Under the pieces are notes generated by a model. The model did no database searches, was not told the origin of the DNA, and saw nothing but the letters and a program-made list of their open reading frames with translations. Shown here one piece after another: positions 57,506-64,000 of a DNA stretch of 64,000 nt (positions are counted from its first letter, which is position 1; every line of letters begins with the position of its first letter). Made by a program: the position numbers and the translations under genes. Origin of the DNA: JBAZOO01 sp041648735 (GTDB taxonomy: Bacteria > Verrucomicrobiota > Lentisphaeria > Oligosphaerales > CAITYL01); contig JBAZOO010000001.1 of NCBI GenBank assembly GCA_041648735.1, positions 108,526 through 172,525 on the forward strand. The letters run 5' to 3'.

Positions 57506-60500
57506 TTATTGAACCAGAAAGGCATGCAGTTCCATCGGGGCCGAGTTCATTTCGAACTGGAGGCTGTTGCCGACCGCGGTTGCCGGGACAGTCTGGTTGG
57601 TGACGAGGTTCTTCACCACGGCTCCTGACTTTCCGGCGGGGAGCTTGATAGTCAGTTTTTTGGCCGTGTATCCCTTGTAGGCCACGCCGACATAGATTCC
57701 ATTCGCCGAGGGATAGAGGCGGACTTTCACGTCCTTGTCGCCCTGATCCAGCACAGTCGCCTTGATCGCGGGCAGGGCCAGGAACGCCTGCGCGAAGCGC
57801 CGGTGGCTGTCCGCGAAGCCGCGCCCGAAGGTATAGGTCGAGAAGGAGAGCGTGTTCGCGTCGCCGTAGAACCAGGCCCACAGTTCGGGTGCCATCGCAA
57901 AGGCCGGCCCGCCCGAGGTGATCATGCTGCCTTCGAAGCTGTCGTGCTGCGCGTAGTGTGCAATGGTCTCCTCGTAGAGGACCTGATGGTCAACCGCGAG
58001 GCCGTCGCCAGTTTTGAAGTAGTCCAGATATTCCGGGTTGTCGGCCACATAGCGCAGGCAGACCGGGGCGAAGAAGGCGACGCCATCCACGCCGCGGTAG
58101 TGCTCCATGGCAGCCTTTTGCATGGGAGGGGTCAGCTCCTGGACCATCTTCACGAAGTCGGAGTTCGTGTATTTGGCATAGGCGGCCAGCTCCTTCTCAT
58201 ACAACCAGTTCTTGGTCTCGTTGTCGTAGAGCAGCGCCCATTCGTGCTGCGTGGTCGGCAAGACATCGCCAAGAGCCCAGCCATCCTGATCCCAGTTGTA
58301 GTAAAACAACTTCATTTCCGGGTTGATGGAGCGCAGTTTGTCGCGGATCCTGAGGTTGAACTCCATCCGCTTCTTTTGCCACCAATTCTCGTACTGCTTG
58401 CCCGTGTCGCCGGAGGATGCCCATTTCGCAAGGGCTTTGGGGTCTCCAGGTGGGACGGGGATGTTGTTTTCCTTGCAGAAGAGTTCGACGTCGAAGGGGC
58501 TGTAACTGATGGTCATCCGGCCGCAGCGCATGCGCCAGAGCATGCCCTTATTGAGAACGTCGGGGTATTTTTTGATATAGTCGCCGACGACCTCGTCAAT
58601 GAGGCGGGTGAAATCAGACACCGTCTCCGGATGCAGCAGGTCCGCGCCCCAGGAGCAATAGCGCACCATCGGCGCGGGGCCGCCATTGGGGCCGACGCAC
58701 CGGGCTTCCTTCGGGATTTCTTCGGAACCGCCGTATTCGATGCGGGGGATCAGGTAGAGGCCCACTTTCTGCGCCGCCGCAAGGAATTCCTGATAGGTGT
58801 CCATCTTTTGGTCCTTGGACAGCGGCGCGAACGGGACGGCGGGATCCCGCTGCACATAGCCGCGGATTTTTGTGGGCCAATAGGCCGTGAATTGCCATTT
58901 GAGAACTTCCGGTGCGATGGCGTTCCATCCCATCAGCCTGGCCGTTTGCGCGGCCGCCAACGGGTCGCGGGCGGGTTCGCGTTCCCACCCCGTCATCAGG
59001 ATGCGCTCGGGGAGCCCTGGCGGAGTGGTTATTTTGGGCGCGTTCTGTACAGGGTCTATCTCGTAGAGCTTGATCCTGCTGACGGCGGGGCCGGCGAACT
59101 GGCTCTTGGCATAATGGCGGGGATGCCCGCCCGCGTCAATGAAGTTGACCCAGAAACCATTGGCGGACGGGACGCTTTTGTTGCTCAAGTACGCGCCATT
59201 CAGCCAATGGGGCAAATAGCCGTAGCCTGATTTGTCGGGAACCACGATGTTGTCATAGTGTTCGTAGTTGCCGCTCAGGGGGAAATTGTCGAAGGGATCA
59301 TTCGGGCTTACGCCCGTTCGGAAACCGGGATCCGTGTAGTTGTCTCCCAAGGCCACGTCCATGGGAACGTAGCGGGGCTTGTCTTCGGGGTATTCGACGC
59401 GGAGAACATAGGTCTGGCCGGGTTTGAGGTTCCGGCCGATGCGGTAGCCGAACCAGCAGGAGTTTGAAGCCACGCGGCTTTTCCGGCCGAGAATCTCCTC
59501 AACGGAAATGCCGTCCTTCCAGAAATAGTAGTACTTTCTGAGAACCCAGCGGTTCCAGGTGATGCCGCCTTCCTTGTAGGGGTGTCCCTCAAGGGCGGGA
59601 TCGGCGGCGCAGTCAATCTCGTCCACCAGCTTCAAGCGTCCATACGCCGTTTCCTCCCACGTCTCGGGCAGGGGGGGGAGGGCCTTGGCATCGCGGCCGG
59701 CATAACAGAGGTCGGTCACGCGAGCGGTCTCGGCGGCGGGAATGCTGCCGTCCATGTTTATCACCGACACCTGGTATTCGAAAAACTCGGAATAATAGAG
59801 CTTCCGGGTCTCTTCCTTGCCGAGCCGGACCACGGCCACGGCCTGGCCATTCATGTCCGCGGACAAGCGCGCCTGCCCCAGCGCCAGCGTGCGGAAATAG
59901 AAATCGGTGACGGCATGGGAAAGCTGCGCGGACTTGTCGCCGAGGAGACGTGCCGGGAGGCGGAAGACCAGCTCCACGGCCGCCGGCGGCTGGGCGCCCA
60001 TGTCAAAACGGGCGGGAAGGCGTTCCTGCTCCACTGTGCCCCCCGCCGGACGCAACGTCAGGGTGCAGAGCTTGGGCACAAGCGAGATGTTGCCGAGGAT
60101 TGGATCATCGCCGTTGTTGGATTTGTCCCGCGCCACGCGGATGGCCAGGGTGTTGACGGCGCCCCAGCGGACGCGATCCGCCGGAATCACGCAATTAGGA
60201 AGCACGGGAATGGTGAAGGCCCCGATGTCCAGGGGTGATCCATTCCACCAAATTGCGCAGTTCGCTCCCTCCGATCCGGTCAGCACAAGGGGAGTCCCCT
60301 TCCACTCTTTGGGGATGAAAACCCTTGCACGCAGCCAGGCGGCATCCGCCGAACCCAGCCCTTGGGAATTCCATTTCGCATCGGACTGTACATCAGGCCA
60401 TTTGGAATCGTCGAAAGCCTCCTTGGGAATCTGCCTGGCGTCGTCAGCGTTGGCCACGGCGATTCCCTTCCATGCATCCGTGAGGTGGATCGGCGAAAAG

Positions 60501-61717
60501 TCGGTTTGCCGTATCGGTTCTGGGCGGGTGAAGGCGGCGGCTTCAAACCCGGCAAACAGAATTTTCCCGGGCGCGCGGAGGGAGTTCGCATCGGAAAGGA
60601 TTCGGATCGTGGTGACGCCGGCCGGCCCCGCCATGGTTTTATAGGGCTGCGACGGGTTGTAACCGGTGGAATAGAAACCGGCGAAAGGCAGCACAACCTG
60701 CGTCCATTTGCCCGGACGCACGACGACACGCGAAGTGAACTCGCCGCCCGCTCCGTTGAGGAGCAGATAGACTTCGCCCTCGGCATTATCGGTCTTATAC
60801 CAGAAAGACAGGTGATCGTATCCGCGCTCGGCCCAGACTTTGCCGTTCTCCTTCGTGTCCAGGGTATAAGTCAGGTATTCCTGAAGGATTCTGGGATGGG
60901 TGACCTCCACCAGCAGCGCATCCTTTCCCTCGAAGGCGCCGGCTTGAAACGAAACCGTGTTTCGCAGTTCCGGGGCCAGCGCGAGATGCCCGCCGGCCTT
61001 CCATTTGGGGATCGCCGTTTCTGTCGTGCAGCTCAGGGCCAGCGGCGGAGCGGGGGCCGGTGCGAGCGGTGATTTCAGAGCCGTACGCGGTGCGTCAAGG
61101 CCGATAAACGCCGACTCTACCTGATCAAAGTAAAACGAGGCTTTTTTGTCCGCCCCCCCGCCGACACAGAAGGCGATCGCGGTCGCGGGCTGGTGAAACT
61201 TTCCGTCGTTAGCGCCACCACTATGGTACCACGAGGACACCTCGCCTGGCAAGTTAGCGATCTGGATCTCCTGCCAGTCCCTGGATGCGCCAAGAGGGAT
61301 TTGTTTCTGGAAACATTGGCCGGTCGAGTCATTGACCCGTAATCCCAGCACGGCCTCGCCGCTTTCCCGTTTGACCCAGAAGTGCAACCTCGTTATTTTG
61401 ACCGGCGTGAATTTTTTATTTGCCGCAACATAGGCGCCGCCTTTTGTAAAATCGCCCCTCAAATTCAGGGAGTTGGCGCCGATTTTTTTCTCGGAAGATG
61501 AAAGCTCAAGGCTTCCCGTTGCGCCACGGAATTCAGTGCCGCCATAATAGCTCCATCCGTCGGTGTCTTTAGAGAAATCGCCCAGGGATATTTTCCCAAT
61601 GTCCTGGGCCGCCGCGGACATGCAGATGCCGAACAGCAGCGCGCCGAACCACGTTTTGCACTTTTTCCCCGCCGGAATGGTTGGTTTCATGGGGCTTCCA
61701 GGTTTCATGTTCGTCAT
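57506..61717 (-). CDS. Large exported TIM-barrel-like carbohydrate-active protein (1403 aa)
   Basis: Signal peptide about 14-38 (TWFGALLFGICMSAAA). Module 1 (40-190) is a CBM-like sandwich (LRGDFTKGGAYVAANKKFTPVKITRLHFWVKRESGE), then the jelly roll shared with the 1096-aa paralogue. A GH2-like sugar-binding insert follows (about 440-590: WLRARVFIPKEWKGTPLVLTGSEGANCAIWWNG...VNTLAIRVARD), absent from the paralogue, then the shared barrel and C-terminal beta domain. The start ATG overlaps the prepilin stop as TAATG, with AAGGAG just before it, so translation is coupled. Internal ATGs at 61708 and 61690 are possible. Family not assigned. Confidence 0.75.
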   Translation of the reverse strand: MTNMKPGSPMKPTIPAGKKCKTWFGALLFGICMSAAAQDIGKISLGDFSKDTDGWSYYGGTEFRGATGSLELSSSEKKIGANSLNLRGDFTKGGAYVAANKKFTPVKITRLHFWVKRESGEAVLGLRVNDSTGQCFQKQIPLGASRDWQEIQIANLPGEVSSWYHSGGANDGKFHQPATAIAFCVGGGADKKASFYFDQVESAFIGLDAPRTALKSPLAPAPAPPLALSCTTETAIPKWKAGGHLALAPELRNTVSFQAGAFEGKDALLVEVTHPRILQEYLTYTLDTKENGKVWAERGYDHLSFWYKTDNAEGEVYLLLNGAGGEFTSRVVVRPGKWTQVVLPFAGFYSTGYNPSQPYKTMAGPAGVTTIRILSDANSLRAPGKILFAGFEAAAFTRPEPIRQTDFSPIHLTDAWKGIAVANADDARQIPKEAFDDSKWPDVQSDAKWNSQGLGSADAAWLRARVFIPKEWKGTPLVLTGSEGANCAIWWNGSPLDIGAFTIPVLPNCVIPADRVRWGAVNTLAIRVARDKSNNGDDPILGNISLVPKLCTLTLRPAGGTVEQERLPARFDMGAQPPAAVELVFRLPARLLGDKSAQLSHAVTDFYFRTLALGQARLSADMNGQAVAVVRLGKEETRKLYYSEFFEYQVSVINMDGSIPAAETARVTDLCYAGRDAKALPPLPETWEETAYGRLKLVDEIDCAADPALEGHPYKEGGITWNRWVLRKYYYFWKDGISVEEILGRKSRVASNSCWFGYRIGRNLKPGQTYVLRVEYPEDKPRYVPMDVALGDNYTDPGFRTGVSPNDPFDNFPLSGNYEHYDNIVVPDKSGYGYLPHWLNGAYLSNKSVPSANGFWVNFIDAGGHPRHYAKSQFAGPAVSRIKLYEIDPVQNAPKITTPPGLPERILMTGWEREPARDPLAAAQTARLMGWNAIAPEVLKWQFTAYWPTKIRGYVQRDPAVPFAPLSKDQKMDTYQEFLAAAQKVGLYLIPRIEYGGSEEIPKEARCVGPNGGPAPMVRYCSWGADLLHPETVSDFTRLIDEVVGDYIKKYPDVLNKGMLWRMRCGRMTISYSPFDVELFCKENNIPVPPGDPKALAKWASSGDTGKQYENWWQKKRMEFNLRIRDKLRSINPEMKLFYYNWDQDGWALGDVLPTTQHEWALLYDNETKNWLYEKELAAYAKYTNSDFVKMVQELTPPMQKAAMEHYRGVDGVAFFAPVCLRYVADNPEYLDYFKTGDGLAVDHQVLYEETIAHYAQHDSFEGSMITSGGPAFAMAPELWAWFYGDANTLSFSTYTFGRGFADSHRRFAQAFLALPAIKATVLDQGDKDVKVRLYPSANGIYVGVAYKGYTAKKLTIKLPAGKSGAVVKNLVTNQTVPATAVGNSLQFEMNSAPMELHAFLVQ

Positions 61718-62475
61718 TACTCCTTCACCGTGGCCGGATAGGGCTGCGCCAGGATGTCTACCGGCGTTCCGTTGAGAAACAGGATCTGGCCTGACCAGAG
61801 AAAGGTGGCGTTGACATTGATGTCCGCGGCACCGGTGGAATACCATTGCACGCGGCCGTCCAAAAACAGGAAATTCGCGCCCTGGGGTTTATCCCAGGTA
61901 AACATCTCCGAGCTGCCGGGATGATTCGATAGGTAGGGTGGCGTCACCGTCACCGATTTCTGAATCCGATCAAGCATGACGTCCGCCATGCTGGGAGCTG
62001 CCACTTTTGCAAGGGAATACTGCTTGGGATGGGCGAAATACCCAATCCTGATCCCCGTCCCCGAGGCCCCGGATGGGGAATGATACATATCCGGTTCCCA
62101 GTACTTCGGCGCCATCCACGGTGAAGCCCATTTCGCCGCGGGACAGTAGAAGACCTTGTAGCTGGGGAGATAGCTGGGAAACAAAATCCCCATTCCAGAG
62201 ATATAGCCAAATTGGCAGGTGCCCGCCGCGATATCCCGGTAATACGTTGTCGCACACGGCGGCGTCCAGTCGTCGGAGTCGCCGGCATAAAGCATGACGC
62301 CGATGCCCAGTTGCCGGAGGTTGTTCTTGCAGCTGGCGCGATACGCCATTTCCTTGGCGCGTTGGAGCGATGGAAGAAGCAGTGCGGCGAGGATGGCGAT
62401 GATCGTGATCACCACCAGGAGTTCGATAAGCGTGAAGCCGCTTTTGCGCCTGCGTACATGAAAACCGGCAATCAT
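61717..62475 (-). CDS. Type IV prepilin-like protein with H-X9-DG-type C-terminus (DUF1559-like)
   Basis: A 252-aa protein with the prepilin signal KSG-FTLIELLVVITIIAILAALLLPSL (cleavage after G) and a C-terminal NFLFLDGRVQW segment as in the H-X9-DG pseudopilins abundant in PVC bacteria. First gene of the five-gene operon; its TAA overlaps the next gene's ATG. I start at MIAGFHV (62475), directly below the TTATGTGA site; ATG 62502 is an alternative that would place that site inside the gene. A surface or secretion role next to glycan enzymes is inferred. Confidence 0.87.
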   Translation of the reverse strand: MIAGFHVRRRKSGFTLIELLVVITIIAILAALLLPSLQRAKEMAYRASCKNNLRQLGIGVMLYAGDSDDWTPPCATTYYRDIAAGTCQFGYISGMGILFPSYLPSYKVFYCPAAKWASPWMAPKYWEPDMYHSPSGASGTGIRIGYFAHPKQYSLAKVAAPSMADVMLDRIQKSVTVTPPYLSNHPGSSEMFTWDKPQGANFLFLDGRVQWYSTGAADINVNATFLWSGQILFLNGTPVDILAQPYPATVKE

Positions 62476-62477
62476 AC

Positions 62478-62485
62478 TTATGTGA
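62478..62485. promoter_or_regulatory. TTATGTGA half-site at the operon start
   Basis: ACTTATGTGA adjacent to the prepilin ATG, 66 bases from the paired element at 62544. It mirrors the arrangement at 51043/51118. Confidence 0.4.
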
Positions 62486-62532
62486 GCCCAAACATTTTTC
62501 ATGATAGCACTTTATAAGATTTAATAAGGCAA

Positions 62533-62571
62533 CGCAATAGCCTTTATGTGATATTGCTATGCGGAATGTGA
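62533..62571. promoter_or_regulatory. Putative AraC operator, copy 2
   Basis: CGCAATA-3-TTTATGTGA-9-GCGGAATGTGA, same spacing as at 51107-51145, lying 58-96 bases upstream of the prepilin ATG on the operon's side. The three blocks are conserved while the gaps between them differ (ATA/GCC and CAATACCAT/TATTGCTAT), the pattern expected of a protein-binding site rather than a simple recent copy. Confidence 0.6.
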
Positions 62572-62846
62572 GAAGCTGGCGGGGAGGGCGCCGCGCCCGC
62601 GGATTCCGCGGTCTTTTGGGGAAAAGAGAAGTGGCGGTCCGTTTCGTGACCGTGGGAGGAATACCCGAACCGGTCCGCCCGCTTATTGACCTGCGCGGCT
62701 CTGAGCGTCAACGCCGCCAGAGCCGCGACAGTCATGGGGGGGGCTGCCGGATTGAACGAACAGAAGGGCACGAAGGCCGCGAAGGGTATTCTCCGCGCCT
62801 TCTGGCGTTCACTCTTTCTTCCGGCGTCTTCCTGAAAAAGGGAAAA
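62572..62846. repeat. Repeat block upstream of the operon
   Basis: 62681-62805 repeats 48811-48945 with few changes (GCTTATTGACCTGCGCGGCTC ... GGTATTCTCCGCG). No gene is supported. Confidence 0.7.
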
Positions 62847-63020
62847 TCAGCCGAGCATGACCTGGCCGCTGGTGACGGGAATGGCCTGGCCGGTTTCGTA
62901 CTGCTGCTCGATGACGCCGAGGATGGCGCGGGCGACGTCCTCGGGGAGGCAGTCCGGGCGGATGGGGGACTTGGCCTCGTAGAAGGCGCGCACGTCCTCC
63001 ACGGTGGCGCCGCCCGGAAC
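62847..63020 (-). pseudogene. C-terminal remnant of an SDR-type gene
   Basis: The minus-strand frame ending at TGA 62847 reads TVEDVRAFYEAKSPIRPDCLPEDVARAILGVIEQQYETGQAIPVTSGQVMLG, the kind of C-terminus seen in short-chain dehydrogenases and aldolase/dehydrogenase fusions. No Rossmann motif or start lies upstream; the frame soon becomes noncoding-like. A truncated gene left by rearrangement is the best reading. Confidence 0.4.
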
Positions 63021-63180
63021 CGCTCCAGCACCCCGCGCCAATGCTCCGCCTTCGCCGTTGTCCGATCCCTGAAATGACCAGCTCCCGCCGCCAGGCCGAC
63101 CACCGGCCCGCGACGGAACCCAACATGCCCCAGCCTTCGCCCGCACTCCAGATGGGTCAGCAGCGACGCTTACCAATCAA

Positions 63181-63681
63181 GCGACCGCCACCGGCGCGGT
63201 GACCGTCGCCAACACGGCCACCCTGGGCGGCACGGGCACGGTCGGCGGCGCGACCACCGTCAACAGCGGCGGCAAGCTCGCCCCCGGCACCAGCCCGGGG
63301 ACCCTGACCTTCAACTCCGACCTGACCCTTGCCGGCGGAGCTGGCGCCGCCGCCGGTGCCACGGCGATCTTCGAGGGCGGCGACCTGGTGGACGTCAATG
63401 GCACGCTGACCTTGAACACGGACTGGAACTTGACTCTGCTGACCGGCTTCCAGGACGGCGGCACGACCACGTTGTTCACCTACACGACGGCTGGCGGCAC
63501 GCTGGACCTGACCCCGGACTTTGACAGCACCGGCCTCGGCTTCACTCCGACCAGCTCGTTGACGCTCACGGACACCGGCTCCGCGATTGTGCTCAACGGC
63601 ATCTCGATTGTCCCCGAGCCGGCGGCGCTGGCGCTGCTGCTCGTCGGCGCGGTCGGGCTGCTCCGCCGGCGGAACGGCTGA
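63181..63681 (+). pseudogene. PEP-CTERM protein fragment, copy B
   Basis: Near-identical to 48169-48669, with about five amino-acid changes over 160 residues, ending in the same VPEPAALALLLVGAVGLLRRRNG sorting signal. The match starts abruptly near 63175, so the copy lacks even the beta-repeat seen at the start of copy A. Internal GTG 63199 is the only start; there is no signal peptide, so an exported product is not expected. Confidence 0.75.
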
Positions 63682-64000
63682 GGGCGGAAGCAGAGCGGGC
63701 GGGGCGAGCCTGCCTGGACGGCAGGTCCCCGCTCCATGACTGTCGCGGCTCGGATGGTGACGTGAGTTCCGGCCGAGCTTTTTTTCCCATGTTGTTTCGT
63801 GGGTTTCGTGGGCAAAAGGATTTGTGGGGATTCGCGTGACAACCCCAGAGAGTGCCCGGAGCTTCCAGCTCCGGCCTGGACATTGGCAAAAGTCCCTTGA
63901 CCGGCGGGTCGGGCCGGCGGCCCTTCCCGCCGGACGGATCGACGCTATTTTCTAAAATGTGTAACTTTTATTGAATTGCACTTTTATTCTGATATGGTAT
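63682..64000. other. Right-edge noncoding region
   Basis: 63682-63790 repeats the tail of copy A. A GTTTCGTGGGTTTCGTGGGCAAAAGG module (63794) belongs to the family seen in the left 17 kb, and TTCCAGCTCCGG... GGGTCGGGCCGGCGGCCC follows. The last 50 bases are AT-rich and hold a promoter candidate. Confidence 0.6.
63971..63998 (+). promoter_or_regulatory. Candidate promoter at the right edge
   Basis: TTGAAT (63971-63976) and TATGGT (63993-63998), 16-base spacer, in an AT-rich tract. It would drive a gene beyond the window. Confidence 0.3.

Noticed and set aside
62809..63176. An intact gene on the minus strand before PEP-CTERM copy B
   Set aside because: Only the last 50 or so residues resemble an SDR C-terminus; the upstream part lacks a cofactor motif and reads as noncoding, so it is listed as a remnant only.

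Overview
This is GC-rich DNA from a Gram-negative bacterium. I infer a member of the PVC group, most likely a Lentisphaerota/Verrucomicrobiota/Kiritimatiellota-type organism. The reasons are an exosortase plus EpsI pair with PEP-CTERM substrates, a DUF1559-like prepilin heading a carbohydrate operon, an LpxI lipid A enzyme, a GntR-LacI type regulator, and noncoding DNA full of short dispersed repeats. No rRNA is present, and the phylum call is an inference.

Layout. 1-0.57 kb: a tandem 67-68 bp palindromic repeat. 0.57-1.74 kb: an AAA_14/DUF4143 ATPase. 2.1-15.2 kb: a plus-strand surface-polysaccharide region. It holds two SDR oxidoreductases, an AMP-dependent acyl ligase, GDP-fucose synthesis (gmd, fcl), an acyl-carrier-like protein, a VanZ-like protein, a FlaA1/WbpM-type nucleotide-sugar dehydratase, exosortase, EpsI and a FecR-like exported protein. 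The spaces between these genes are a mosaic of repeat families. Between gmd and fcl sits a tandem duplication of a GxxExxY gene, one copy frameshifted. 15.6-20.7 kb: psd, a DJ-1 protein, an ABC-2-type permease and a large membrane-anchored helical-repeat protein whose C-terminus runs into a 9-bp minisatellite. 20.7-24.5 kb (minus): folE, a GT39-like membrane glycosyltransferase and a metY-type sulfhydrylase, tightly packed.

25-41.7 kb is mostly housekeeping: an acetate transporter, lpxI, tcdA, dinB, dCMP deaminase, tRNA-Thr, hisB, a GntR/LacI regulator, a multi-receiver hybrid histidine kinase, valS, purine nucleoside phosphorylase, coaX, a YkgJ-type protein, icd and an EfpL/YeiP-like factor. 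41.9-48 kb is accessory: a porin-like remnant, a LacI regulator, a papain-like/alpha-beta hydrolase fusion, an ISL3 transposase remnant and a GH13 enzyme.

48-64 kb is the most unusual part. An AraC regulator (51.15-52.0 kb) diverges from a PEP-CTERM autotransporter-repeat protein. A separate five-gene minus-strand operon (62.5 to 52.1 kb) encodes a prepilin, a 1403-aa exported TIM-barrel-like protein, a uroporphyrinogen-decarboxylase-like protein, a 1096-aa paralogue of the 1403-aa protein, and a CBM9-like exported protein. A 39-bp element with TTATGTGA/AATGTGA direct repeats lies upstream of both transcription units. That suggests one AraC-controlled regulon for binding and breaking down an unidentified, possibly methylated, glycan. 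Two near-identical fragments of a PEP-CTERM gene bracket this 15-kb region. The exosortase at 12.2 kb is a plausible sorter for the PEP-CTERM proteins at 48-51 kb and 63 kb.
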